Below are positions 35,701-48,297 of a stretch of 64,000 bases of DNA, in pieces. The stretch spans positions 21,615,079 through 21,679,078 of the forward strand of contig CM055313.2 of NCBI GenBank assembly GCA_029255685.2, given 5' to 3'. Position 1 is the first letter of the stretch; every line of letters starts with the position of its first letter. The position numbers and the translations under genes were made by a program. Under the pieces are notes generated by a model. The model saw only the letters and a program-made list of their open reading frames with translations. It was not told the origin of the DNA and ran no database searches. The stretch comes from Silene conica (Eukaryota > Streptophyta > Magnoliopsida > Caryophyllales > Caryophyllaceae).

Positions 35701-37315
35701 GCAGATTGTCTACCACGAAGGCAAGGCAAATGTGGTAGCTGACGCTCTCAGTAGGAAGTCAATACATGCTTTGGATTGTGCCAGATCGAGAGGGAGGTTG
35801 TATGGTGAACTAAGGGAGATGGGAATATTCATGATCCGGAAAGGGGGCGCTCTTGGTGACTTGACAGTGGAGCCTGAATTGTATGAGGAGATTCGGGAGT
35901 TACAGCAGAACGATGAGAGAATCCAGAAGTGGCGTTTGATGGTGGAAAATGGGAATGGTGATGGGGTATCCAAGTTCAGTATTCATATCGATGGTAGTTT
36001 GAGGTTCAGTGGGCGATGGTGTGTACCGAATGTTGAGGAGCTAAAGAAGAAGATCCTGACTGAAGCTCATGCTACTCCTTATTCTGTTCACCCAGGGGGT
36101 GATAAGCTGTATAAGGACCTTAAGAAGACGTTTTGGTGGCCGAATATGAAGAAGGAGGTCGCAGAGTTTGTCTCAAGATGTTTGACTTGTCAGAGGGTGA
36201 AAGGGGAGCATAAGAGACCTCAAGGGAAAGTTCAACCGTTAGATGTGCCAGAGTGGAAGTGGGAGAACATTTCAATGGACTTTATCGTGGGGTTGCCTCG
36301 AACTCAGAGGGGCAACAACATGATTTGGGTGATCGTGGATCGTTTGACCAAGTCAGCTCACTTTATTCCCATGAAAGATACCTGGAGTAAAGCCGAGTTG
36401 GCTAAGTCATATGTTCAGAATGTAGTCAAACTACATGGCGTACCCAAAGATATTGTTTCTGATCGAGACTCGAGGTTTATATCCAGATTTTGACAGGAGT
36501 TGCAGGCTGCTTTGGGTACCCAGCTGAAGATGAGTACAGCTTTCCATCCGGCTACCGATGGTCAGACTGAGAGGACGATTCAGACTCTCGAAGATATGTT
36601 GAGAGCTTGTGTACTTGAGTTCGGAGGATCTTGGGAGGATCGACTGGGGTTGATCGAGTTTTCTTATAATAACAGTTATCATGCAAGCATAGGCATGGCC
36701 CCTTTCGAGGCTCTATACGGGAGGAAGTGTCGGAGCCCTGTGTGTTGGGATGATCGAGCTGATGTTGTGACATTGGGGCCAGATATGATTCAGGAGATGG
36801 TGGAACAGGTTCAGATTATTCGTCAGAGGATGAGGGCCGCTCAAGATAGACAGAAGAGTTATGCCGATCTGAAGAGGAGCGATATTTCATTTGAGGTCGG
36901 AGAGAAGGTACTACTGAAAGTCTCTCCGATGAAGGGTGTGATGAGATTCGGCAAGCGTGGTAAATTGAGTCAGAAATTTATAGGGCCATTTGAGATCTTG
37001 GACAGAGTTGGAGAGGTGGCATATCGTTTAGCTTTGCCTCCAACCCTATCCAAGGTCCATAATGTGTTCCATGTGTCCCAGTTGAGGAAATACGTGAGTG
37101 ATCCATCGCATGTACTTCAGCACGAGGTGATTGAGGTAGATGAGTAGTTGTCGTACATTGAGACTCCGAAAGAAATTCTAGACAGAAAGGTGCGGAAGAC
37201 TCGCAGCGGAGAGACGATCTTGGTGAAGGTCCTGTGGACCAATCATAATCAGGAGGAGGCTACGTGGGAGCCTGAGGCATCTATGAGGGAACGTTACCCA
37301 CATTTGTTTGATTGA
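32714..37315 (+). pseudogene. Element B gag-pol, single frame with three nonsense codons
   Basis: 1,533 codons from MPPRRENAV to PHLFD; an in-frame ATG exists upstream at 32639 but MPPRR matches element A. Gag lies at about residues 30-290 with zinc knuckle CFGCGKIGH. Protease DSGATHSF has Asp423. Reverse transcriptase has RLCVDYREL and FIDD (Asp758-759). RNase H has YTDASK. Integrase has its HHCC zinc region and core, then GPF and a chromodomain-like tail. Stops are TAG at 33578-33580 (codon 289, within the zinc knuckle), TGA at 36491-36493 (codon 1260, in integrase) and TAG at 37145-37147 (codon 1478). Element A reads Gln, Trp and Gln at these three places. All three fit C-to-T or G-to-A transitions. 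There is no frameshift. Confidence 0.93.
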
Positions 37316-37493
37316 GGTAAGTTACGCGGACGTAACTTTTCTTCAAGGGGGGTGGAATGTGACATTTTGCGATTTAATTAAGTTTATGCAAATTGTATTG
37401 AGTTCTTTGTGCTTCGAGCTTGTTTGAGTTGATAGTTTGGTTACCTAAGGGTGGTAGAACTTCGGGACGAAGTTCGTTTTAAGGACGGAAGAC

Positions 37494-38731
37494 TGTAATA
37501 CCTCGCTTTTTAGTTCTTTTATTTTTAATCGATCGTTTAATAAGCTTGTTTGTATGCGTGTTATAGGAGTCGTTTTGGACTTAGGTGGGGCTCGAAATGG
37601 GAGCTAAGTCGTCTTAGGATGTTTGAGGTAGCAAGTACTTGTTGGGTTTCGAACCTAGGACCAAGGATGACACGGCTGTGGGCCTCGATTTCTGTGCAAA
37701 GAGCAGCCCACGAGCAGTGTTATAGTACAGCGGAATAGGCAGGGTTTCAGCCGCCTTATTTAAGCTGGAATCTACCCTAACCCTACACACCCAACATCAG
37801 ATCTCAAAACACCAAAACTTAGCCGTCACTACAGGGAAGAAAGGGAGCCTCTCACGGTGGTCACAACCTAGCCCACGGTGGTTCGAATTGGGTCAGAAAC
37901 TAGGCAGACACACACACACGTTGTTATATTCTTGTCAGTCTGCTTGTTTGCTTACGATATCAGTCAGGTATAATGCGATGAATCTTTGATGTTTTTATAT
38001 AATTTTGTGACGGATCATGTAATGAACGTATAAAGAACATGGTTTGGTGGTCGTGGTCAGTTAGAAGGGTGTCGTGAGGGGTGTTTTTACTCGTTGCAGG
38101 GATGGGTTTTTGAGTACTGTTATTCGTTTCTTTATCACATGTTTTTGGGTGTCTGATTTAGTGTATGTATGGGTCGTGTGTAGTCTATATTTTTTTATGG
38201 GTCTGTGGTCAGAAGATAAGTGGTGTATGGGGGTGTCAGTTGGAAGTGGTTGAGGTGGTCCGTGGTGTCTGTCTATGGTGGTTTTCGGGTGGTCGACAGG
38301 GGTGGTGACAGGGAGGCTGCTGTGACGTTGTTTAGTGTTGTGAGTCGGTGTGTGGGGAGGTAATCTTGGGAGTGGTAACACCGTTGACTCGGGGGAGGTC
38401 GACGCGGTGTCACCACTGTGTCGTGTAGGTCTGGCGTCTCAAGGGGTTGTGGTGGTGGATGCTGGTCGTCGTGGTGGCTGCGCGTGGTTCTAGGGGTTGG
38501 TGTTTGGGGTCTGTTCAGGGGATCAACGTGGGAACCAGGCCTGATTAAGGCACTGATTCACCACGGCAGAGGGAGTCGATAGGCTGTCGGTGGTTGTGGG
38601 GGTACATGGTGGTGCTGGGTACACGGGGTGCTGGTTGTCGAAGGGGGAAGGGGCGTGTCTCGGTTGTTTGAGGGCGGTTAGTGTCGTGTGTCGGGTTGTT
38701 GTGGTGTCGGGTGGAGTGTTGTTGTTTGTTG

Positions 38732-38768
<37 letters not shown>

Positions 38769-39777
38769 GATTAATATGTATATTGGTATATTATGGGTAT
38801 ACTTTCTATTTTGATATTGATTTTTATTTATGGGTATTATATTTAGTAGTTATGGTGGAATATTTTATTTGTGGCAATATCAATTTGAGTCTTAAATGAT
38901 GATTTGAATAATTTGAAATTCAAAACTAAAGTATCTTTTATTAGAAGCTATTTATTTTTAGAAGTTACTATTTATAGAAAGTTACTATAATTGGGATGTG
39001 TATACGTATTATGTGAGTAGGAAGTTTATTAATTAAGTAATATACTTTTAGGTGGAAGTTTTCGTGTGGAGCACTTTTGAGAACGGTTGTGCGTTTTGCC
39101 ATTTGTTTCTGCAACTACAGGTAGGGGAATTACGGTGCATATCATAATGATTACTCGGTTGCTATTGATAATTACCATGAATGCTTTATAATAATACTTG
39201 ATTGGAATTTCATGATGTTGACTATATATTCTGTGATACGATATGAGATGAGGAGATAAAGGGTCTGTGTGGTGCGGAGATAAAGGGTCTGTGTTTGGTG
39301 CGGAGATAAAGGGTCTGTGTGGCGCGGAGATAAAGGGTCTGTGTTTGGTGCGGAGAAAAAGGGTCTGTGATTCGGAGTGGAGATATTCAGCTTTCTATTT
39401 ATAGTAGTGTTTTCTATTTATGGTTTTCCTACTCAACCTTGTGGTTGACCCTGTGTATTCGTGATCACCTGTGATGAACCAATGATTGGGGAGCAGATTG
39501 ACAGGTGGCTAAGACTAAGGGGGAGCTATGGAAGAAAGAGCTGGATCCGGACCAGATTAGATGTTTAGATCACCTTAGTCAGTTTTAGTATGAGTTGTAT
39601 TTTATTTACGTTGTTAAGACTTTTGATACAGTTGTAAGGATCATGACTTGAGTTAACGTTAATTTAAAGTACTGTTTATCTTCCTTTGTATCTACTGCCT
39701 CGGGAAACCGAGATGGTAACACCTGTATTTATCTGAGGAGTCCTAGTTCAGGCCCTTAAATAAATGGGGGTGTTACA
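37494..39777 (+). repeat. Element B 3' LTR
   Basis: Partner of 29886-32163, with two more ATT units in its microsatellite near 38735-38770. The TATA-like TTATTTAA is at 37756-37763. Confidence 0.92.
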
Positions 39778-39782
39778 GATAA

Positions 39783-42306
39783 TATCCCGCCAATCCCAGG
39801 AAACTTCGAATCTCACTCACATTCTTCGGACTTTGCCACTTAGTCACAACCTCGATCTTACTAGGGTCAACAGCCACTCCCTCCTTTGAAATTACATGCC
39901 CTAGAAATGCCACTTTCTCCAACCAGAACTCACACTTACTCAGCTTAGCATTGAGTTTATGATCTTCCAAAGTTTGAAGTACTTTCCTCAAATGATCCTC
40001 GTGCTCTTCGGCGTTCTTAGAGTATACCAGGATATCATCTATGAATACCACCACAAACTTGTCCAGATATGGGCTGAAGACTCGATTCATCAAGTCCATG
40101 AACACAGCTGGAGCATTAGTCAATCCAAATGGCATAACCACAAATTCATAGTGGCCATACCTCGTTCGGAAAGCGGTCTTTGGAATATCTTCATATTTTA
40201 TCCTCAACTGATGATACCCGAATCTCAAATCAATCTTGGAGAAAACCCCGGCTCCACTCAACTGATCAAACAAGTCGTCAATTCTCGGCAAAGGATAACG
40301 GTTCTTGATGGTCACATTGTTCAGCTCTCGGTAGTCAACACAAAGCCTCAAACTACCATCCTTCTTTTTCACAAACAAAACGGGTGCTCCCCAGGGCGAC
40401 ACACTGGGTCGGATGAACCCTTTCTCAGCTAGTTCATCCAACTTCTTCTTCAACTCCTCCATCTCCTTCGGTCCCATACGGTACGGTGATTTAGATATTG
40501 GTCCCGTCCCTGGTTTTAGGTCAATGGAAAATTCCACTTCCCTCCTCGGCGGTAACCCTGGAACATCGTCTCAGACTACTCCCTCAAATTCCCGTACCAC
40601 AGGTATCTCACTAGTCTTGGGAGTCTCAGCCTCTCAATCCCACATTTGACATAGGATCAGACTCTCTCCCTTCCTTAAGCCAGACTTAAGAGTATTAACG
40701 GAAATGAACTTGATTTTTGGTTTGACTCTATATCCCTTGTAAGACACCCTCACTTCCTTGGGTCCCTTCAAAGAAATCTTCTTTTGGTGGCAATCGATAA
40801 AAGTCCTATACTTCCCCAACCAGTCCATCCCTAGGATCACCTCAAAACCCCCAGAGGAAACTCTATGAGGTCACAGTAGAAAAGTGCTTCCCCGATTTTG
40901 ATGGGTACACTACCATATACTCTATTACAAACTACCGACTCGCCTGATGGTATGGTCACTGAATCCGCGACCCAATCAAATCTCTCAAGTCCCAAAGCCT
41001 TAACATGATCTCTAGAGACAAACGAATGAGTGGCACCGGAATTGAAAAGTACAAAAGTAGGTTTAGAGTTCACAAGAAAAGTACCGGTGACCACATGAGC
41101 ATCATCCTTCGCGGCCTGCTTTCCCATGGCAAAGAGCTTGCCACTGGATTTGACTCCACTCTGACTGGCACTAAATGTCCCAGCCTGCTGATTCCCTTCC
41201 GCTCCCGTCTTTTGGTTGCTTCCACCTCCATTGTATTGATTCTGGTACGAGCGGCTCTGATAATTGTTATAGCTCCTCTGGTAATTACTGCTCCCTCCAG
41301 ACTTCGCACCCCCACCATAGTTGGGCATGGGTGTGCGATAGCCACTGCTACCATAAGACTGGGTGCGTGATCCCTGGTATCCGGATGTAGGCGTACGATA
41401 ACCCCCGGACAGATTCCCTCCAGAAGAGCGACACACTCCCTGCTTATGTCCTCTCTTCCCACAGCCGAAACAAACTATTCCCGCTGAGCCACCGCCAGAA
41501 ACTCCACTCATGTGACTGCCCCCACTCTGATTTCTCGCACCCCCGGAAGTGTTGTTACTGAAGTAACCACTATACTTGTTGGTACTAGGTTTCTTTGACC
41601 CAGAACTTTCCGTCCCAGCCTCAGCCTTCCTCTTCTCTGATTTCGACTTCTTTTCTTCCTTGATCATATCTGAGAGCCTCTCCGCCGCCCCAGCCCGTAA
41701 ATAGATGTCCCGGACTGTGGTAGGCGGAGCCGCAATCAGTCTCTTCTTGACGGCGATTGATAACCCTCTCTCGAACTTCATTGCCAGCATGGCATCATCA
41801 AATCCCATGTCTCCCACGTAACTCACCAGCTGAATAAACTTCCTGTAATAAGCCTCCACTGTCATGTCCTCCGTCATCCTGAAAGTATCAAACTCCTCCC
41901 TTAGTTTGCTTTTCTGGAATTCTGGTAGAAACACCTCATACAAGATCTTTTTGAATGCGATCCAAGCAACAAACTGGGTCCCATCCTCTTGAGCTGCCTC
42001 CCGGATCTCTCCCTTGTTCCCGGTCCACCAGTCTCCAGCAATACCCCTCAGATAATGGGCTGCTTGGTCAACCCTCAATTCTTCAGGGCAATCCACCAAC
42101 TCGAATAGGTTACTGAATTCCCGGCACCAAGCTCCCAGCAGGTGAGGTTCCCCCTCCCCAGTGAATTGGGTAGGGTGATGCCTCGCGATGATTGTGCTCA
42201 TTTTTGCGGAGTCCATGCGTTTGGCCTTCAAGGCCTCATTCTCGGCCATCAAACGATCCAATTCCTCTTGCGTGATATTAGCAAGATTGTCTCTTCGCGG
42301 AGGCAT
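39783..42306 (-). pseudogene. Element A gag, protease and RT (5' part of gag-pol)
   Basis: Starts at MPPRRDNLA (42306). Gag leads to an intact zinc knuckle CFGCGKRGHKQGVC. The protease motif reads NSGATHSF: the catalytic Asp is Asn (codon 41041-41043). A 1-base deletion in a G run (C run 40848-40852 on the plus strand) shifts the frame before ILGMDWLGK. Two TGA stops follow, at 40634-40636 and 40571-40573, where B has Cys and Arg. The RT segment keeps RLCVDYREL and FIDD but has Ser-to-Phe and Asp-to-Tyr changes relative to B around [15 protein letters not shown]. It ends at SFLGLAGYY, where element B is inserted. Confidence 0.92.
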
Positions 42307-42837
42307 ACTATAATACAACAGAAAAGAAATGAGTCCCGACTCATGTGGGTACCCATTTGGATTAGGGCTATGTTCCCTAAGCATTAAAGTCTATAAACAC
42401 TTATCATATGAAGTAGTTCTCTTCTATAACATGGCTCAGGGAGCACATAACCGCATATCACTAGACATGATGAGAGAAGAATTACTAACATGCTTCAAAT
42501 CACTTCACTTATCCATATAATATACACATTCAACAATTAAAGATTCTTTCATGCTCATGCCCCTTCCGGCTTTCCCAACAGTCACTTATACTCAGAGTTC
42601 TCATAAAACACTTATCACAGTATACCATTACTTCCTTCTTTTCTTAACCTACCCTTTTCTCTCGTATATTCACTCTGGGTTCCCGGGTAAAACTGATAGG
42701 GCCAATGGTTCGGTGTGAGGGGGCCCCAGACTCATACTTTCCCTTTAGTGTGCTCCTAACAGTCCTATCCCGGGGTTCATTTTATTTAGACTCTCCTACA
42801 TTCATTTGGTTCATTAGGTTAGGCCTGAGAATCGTTC

Positions 42838-42849
42838 GCTCTGATACCA
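42838..42849 (-). other. Element A primer binding site
   Basis: On the minus strand TGGTATCAGAGC, complementary to the initiator tRNA-Met 3' end and separated from the LTR end by three bases. Element B has the same site at 32167-32178. Confidence 0.88.
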
Positions 42850-44540
42850 CTTTGTAACACCCCCATTTATTTAAGGGCCTGAACTAGGACTCCTCAGATA
42901 AACAAAGGTGTTACCATCTCGGTTTCCCGAGGCAGTAGATACAAAGGAAGATAAACAGTAATTTAAATGAAATTTAACTCAAAACATGTCCTTACATCTG
43001 TATCCAAAAGTCTTAACAAAACAAATAAAGTACAACTCATATTAAACTGACTAAGGTGATCTAGACATCTAGTCTGGTCCGGATCCAAGCTCTTCCGCCC
43101 ATAGCTCCCCCCTTAGTCTCAGCCACCTATCAATCTGCTCACCAATAAATTGGTTCATCACAGGTGATCACGAATACACAGGGTCAACCACGAGGTTGAG
43201 TAGGGAAACAATAAATATAGTAACAGTATAATAAACTCCGCACCGATCCATCGCCAAATAAACTCCGCACCGATCCAACCCCAAATATACTCCGCAACGA
43301 TCCAACACCAAATATACTCCGCACCGATCCAACACCAAATATACTCTGCACCGATCCAACACCGTATCACAAGACCCAATATATATATATATATATATAT
43401 AGAAATCGAATCACGTGAGGCACCCTTCTTAGGGTGAGGCCGCTGGACCATTTCTAAGCCATTAGATTAAAAATTATAAATGGCTGAGATTAAACAAAGA
43501 ATTAAACAAATTTTGATTCGTAATAATGAAATTGACATTGCAATATTGCTGAGTTTGTGGGATGTGAAATATTTCATCCTGCATTAAGAACATAGTATAA
43601 ACAAACTCCAATGTTAGTTTCTGCGAGTGGTATTATAATCACAGGTAATTAAATAATCGAGACGGAGGGAGTACCATGTAAGGATGAGGAACAATGTGAT
43701 TAACAAGCAATGAAATGGGGTCTGGGGATAACCCATGAAGCCACTATTAATGCTACTGTTATTCTTCCCATTTATTTGTTTATTTATACGATCTTCCTCT
43801 TCAACAAACTGCAGACTGAAGATTTTTAGAGGAAGGAGGAGAAGGAGAAGAAGTGGTGAAATTATGAAGACGAAGATGAACATGAAAATGAAGCAATTAG
43901 ATGGGCTGTGTTTGTTCAACTAAAGATGTAAATTTGTTGGACCCAAGTACCAAATAGACCTCGTAAAACCCCCCCGACTCGAATAACTTGACTCGACACC
44001 CGACTTGACAACCGAATTCATGACTTGAATTTGATCCAAATTCGAATTGACTCGACCCAAATCTTAAACTGAACTAAGCGGAACTCGTTCTTTTGGACTA
44101 ATCTGAACAAGTTTATTGAGTATTTACGGTAAAGAACTGGAAGAAGTCAATACTGCTTAATTTGAATGTCGATTTCAAGACGGTGTAAACAAATTCTAAT
44201 CCAGAAGAATATCAACAGCAAAAGTGAAATGGAAGCTCACGAGTCACGAACCATCAGAATGGGTCATATCTATGAAAGAAAAAATCGCGGAAGCTCAGGA
44301 ATATGTTGCAGATCGAATGTGGAATAAATGGAGCATATGTTGTCTACCTCCTTGGTTAAGAGAAGCTCAATAAATGGAGCATATGTCGTGCGTAAATTCA
44401 TGATCTTAATTCTTCAGTTTAATTAACAATGTTTGATTGTTCGATAATGAATAATTTTGATTCGTAATAATGGAAATAAATGGAGCATATGTCGTTTGTA
44501 TAATTTTGATTCGTAATTTTGATTCGAAATAAGAAATTAT

Positions 44541-46350
44541 ACATTTCGTGACTAAACAAATATTTTAAGTCCGAGTTTCACGAAATAAGGTCCCGGTTTC
44601 ACAAATTAAGGTCTAGTATTCACGAAATAAGAAATTATACATTTCGTGAGTAACAAACATTTTAAGTCCAAGTTTCATGAAATAAGGTCCCGGTTTCACA
44701 AATAAAGGTCCAACATTCACGAAATAAGAAATTATACATTTAGTGAGTAAACAAACATTCTAAGTCCAAGTTTCACGAAATAAGGTTCCGGTTTCACAAA
44801 TTAAGGTCTAGGATTCACGAAATAAGAAATTAAACATTTTGTGAGTAAACAAACATTTTAAGTCCAAATTTCACGAAATAAGGTCCCGATTTCACGAAAT
44901 AAGGTACACGATTCACGAAATAAGAAATTAAACATTTTGTGAGTAAACAGATATTTTAAGTCCAAGTTTCACGAATCAAGGTCCTAGTTTCACAAATTAA
45001 GGTCCAAGATTCACGAAATAAGAAATTAAACATTTTGTGACTAAACAAACATTTTAAGTCCAAGTTTCACGAAATAAGGTCACGGTTTCACAAATTAAGG
45101 CCCAAGATTCACGAAATAAGAAATAATACATTTCGTGAGTAAACAAACATTTTAAGTCCAAGTTTCACGAAACACGGTCCCGATTTCACAAATTAAGGTC
45201 CAATATTAATGAAATAAGAAATTAAACATTTCGTGAGTGAACAAACATTTTAAGTCCAAGTTTCACGAAATATGGTTCCGGTTTCATAAATTAAGGTCCA
45301 AGATTCACGAAATAAGAAATTATACATTTCGTGAGTAAACAAACATTTTAAATCCACGTTTCACAAAATAAGGTATTAATGTCACAAATTAAGGTCCAAG
45401 ATTCACGAAATAAGAAATTAAACATTTTGTGAGTAAACAAACATTTTAAGTCCAAGTTTCACGAAATAAGGTCCTGGTTTCACGAATTACGGTCCAAGAT
45501 TCACGAAATAAGAAATTTAACATTTTGTGAGTGAACAAACATTTTAAGTCCAAGTTTCACGAAATAAGGTCCCGGTTTCACGAATTAAGGTCCAAGATTC
45601 ACGAAATAAAAAATTAAACATTTTGTGAGTGAACACACATTTTAATTCAAAGTTTCACGAAATAAGGTTTCGGTTTCACAAATTAAGGTCCAAGATTCGC
45701 GAAATAAGAAATTATATATTTCCTGAGTAAACAAACATTTTATATCCAAGTTTCACGAAATAAGGTTTCGGTTTCACAAATTAAGGTCCGAAATTCACGA
45801 AATAAGAAATTATCCTATTTGTGAGCAAACAAACATTTTAAGTCTAAGTTTCACGAAATAAGGTCCCGGTTTCACGAATTAAGGTTCAAGATTCACGAAA
45901 TAAAAAATTAAACATTTTGTGAGTGAACAAACATTTTAAGTCTAAGTTTCACGAAATAAGGTCTCGGTTTCACGAATTAAGGTCCAAGATTCACGAAATA
46001 AAAACTAAACATTTTGTGAGTGAACAAACATTTTAAGTCCAAGTTTCACGAAATAAGGTCCCGGTTTCACGAATTAAGGTCTAAAATTCACGAAATAAGA
46101 AATTAAACATTTTGTGAGTAAATAAACATTTTAAGTCCAAGTTTCACGAAATAAGATCCCGGTTTCACGAATTAAGATCCAAGATTCACGAAATAAAAAA
46201 TTAAACATTTCGTGAGTGAACAAACATTTTAAGTCCAAATTTCACGAAATAAAGTCCCGGTTTCACAAATTAAGGTCCAAGATTCACAAAATAAGAAATT
46301 AAACATTTTGTGAATAAACAAATATTTTAAGCCCAAATTTCACGAAATAA
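44541..46350 (+). repeat. Satellite array, about 97-bp unit, about 18-19 copies
   Basis: Units are marked by ACATTTCGTGAGTAAACAAA at intervals of 97-98 bp. Each unit has three related sub-blocks: TTTCACGAAATAAGGTCCCG, TTTCACAAATTAAGGTCCAA and TTCACGAAATAAGAAATTA. Units differ by scattered substitutions rather than being identical. The array ends shortly before the MULE-like element. Confidence 0.92.
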
Positions 46351-46373
46351 GAAAAAGAGCAAAATAGATAATT

Positions 46374-47614
46374 GGGTTTTTCCCATTGATACCCCTGTAG
46401 TTTTCACTTTTCCCACTTATACCCTTACATATAGCACTTTACTAGCCGTACCCCTAAACTTAATTAGTTAAACCCATCAGTAGCCAAACATGCTTATGCC
46501 GTTAATTTTAGACGTTAAGTGCCATGTTGGCACTCTATTTGCCAAATAAGCACCTGACTTGGCAAAAGGTTTTTCCCATTGATGCCCCTGTGGTTTTACT
46601 TTTCTCACTTGTATCCCTGCATTTTTGCATTTTTGGTTTCGATGTTGAGCCCGATATCTTTAAAACCGCATTGCTTATTATATCCCTTTTAATTTAATAA
46701 AAAATTGTAATATATCGTTTATTATATCTCCTTTTATATCGCATGAGATAATACCGTTATATATTACCTTTTATTTTCTTCAAAAAAAAGTTATAATCTA
46801 ATATTCACAACTTATTTTATATTAAGTGGATCAAGACGGCAAACAAGACGAGTGTCATTACATGTTAATGCTCATATCGACCTTGCGACGTCACTTACCT
46901 ATTTTATCATTGAAGCACCAACTAAATTTTAGATTCACAGTCCCCCTTTCTTTTGATCTATCATAAATTTTTCCCATATTTTTTCGATTTCGATAAATTT
47001 TGTATTTATAGTCTTTTACAGGTAGTTTGAGGTCGGGTAAATTTTTAATTTTTTAATCAAGATATTTCTGACACTTTTACAATTTAAGTAAATTTAACAA
47101 TTGATTGTTTTGGTTAATCTTCGGATATCAACAATAAGATATCTTTGTAATACCTTGGATTAAACATTGGAAAGTTTGAACTTTAAATCGGATATCCGAC
47201 TCATGTAATTTCAATTCCAACAATTTTTTCATTCCTTTTTATTATTTTTTACACAATTTTTAATACCTTGGATTAAACATCGGAAAATTTTAATTTTAAA
47301 TCGGATATCCGACTCATGTAATTTCAATTCCAATAATTTTTTCACCCCTTTTTATTATTTTTTTACGCAGGAGTACAAATGGGAAAAGTAAAAACCATAG
47401 GGGCATCAATGGGAAAAACCCTTTGTCAAGTCAAGTGCTTATTTGGTAAATAGAGTGCCAACATGGCACTTAACGTCTAAAATTAACGGCATAAGCATGT
47501 TTGGCTACTGATGGGTTTAACTAATTAAGTTTAGGGGTACGGCTAGTAAAGTGCTATATGCAAGGGTACAAATGGGAAAAGTGAAAACCACAGGGGCATC
47601 AATGGGAAAAACCC
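46374..47614. mobile_element. MULE-like element with about 250-bp inverted repeats
   Basis: Arms at about 46374-46623 and 47367-47614 are nearly perfect inverted repeats starting GGGTTTTTCCCATTGAT. Each arm repeats its own end (GGTTTTTCCCATTGATGCCC) about 200 bp inward. The 9-bp target duplication TAGATAATT is at 46365-46373 and 47615-47623, as in Mutator-like elements. 1,241 bp with no transposase; the middle (46624-47366) contains two copies of a segment with GGATATCCGACTCATGTAAT. Confidence 0.92.
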
Positions 47615-48262
47615 TAGATAATTTTTTTAGATAGTGAAAATATTTGGGCCAAATGAATTGCTATAAATGACCCATAATTTTCATTCCATTGAAATTGTTC
47701 CAATGAACATTGAAAATCGTGTGCAACATAGTAAGGGTTCGGCGGCCTCACCGTAATAGGCGGCCTCACGTGATCCGACCTCTATATATATATATATATT
47801 CACATCGTAACAATGTCTCAGAAAGATATAGATAGCACAATATAACGATCACATGAGATTATAACATAAACATGCTTATTAACACATAAGAACAGATTAC
47901 ACATTATTGTAAACCAGTATCTTCCCCTACCTGAATTAGCAGGAAATGTAGATACGTCCAAGCTCGTTAAAAGTGTTCCACACGAAACTTGCCACCTAAA
48001 CACGTATATGTAACAAATTAATAAACTTCCCGACCCCCTTATCGGTCATACTTACTATAAATAGCAACCTTCCAAAATTGGAAAGTTTCCATAAATAGAA
48101 ACTTCCCGATATAGCAACTTTCGTTTGAATTTCGAATTACTCCTAATATACATTACTACCCATATCAAAGTTTCCCATAAATAACTTAACCCTTCAAAAA
48201 AAAAATATTCTTTTACCATTAATAAAAATATTACTATTACCATAAATAGCCAAAACATTAAC

Positions 48263-48297
<35 letters not shown>

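Larger units (their letters stand above)
29886..39777 (+). mobile_element. Ty3/gypsy chromovirus element B (Tekay/Del-like), very young
   Basis: Complete 9,892-bp element inside the pol of element A, in the opposite orientation. LTRs are 29886-32163 and 37494-39777. The target duplication GATAA is at 29881-29885 and 39778-39782. The primer site TGGTATCAGAGC is at 32167-32178 and a purine tract AAGGACGGAAGAC precedes the 3' LTR. By eye the LTRs differ at about two bases plus a 6-bp ATT-repeat length change. Gag-pol is one frame (32714-37315) with three in-frame stops. RT, RNase H and the chromodomain place it with chromoviruses, most like Tekay/Del; the clade is inferred from motif style. Confidence 0.95.
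43402..47782. mobile_element. 4.4-kb TIR element inserted in a (TA)n tract
   Basis: Terminal inverted repeats of about 48 bp, about 75% alike. The left begins GAAATCGAATCACGTGAGGC and the right, inverted, begins GAGGTCGGATCACGTGAGGC; both go on with GTGAGGCCGC. Because the flanks are TATATA on both sides, the target duplication length cannot be read and the superfamily is unresolved. No transposase frame is visible. It contains a Stowaway-like remnant (ACGGAGGGAG near 43660), a tandem array (44541-46350) and a MULE-like element (46374-47614). Confidence 0.75.

Noticed and set aside
43614..43919. 101-residue frame with hydrophobic N-terminal half
   Set aside because: Inside the 4.4-kb TIR element, biased composition, no homologous features.
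44541..46350. CRISPR-like array
   Set aside because: The 97-bp units are contiguous with no unique spacers and the context is a plant transposon; it is a satellite.
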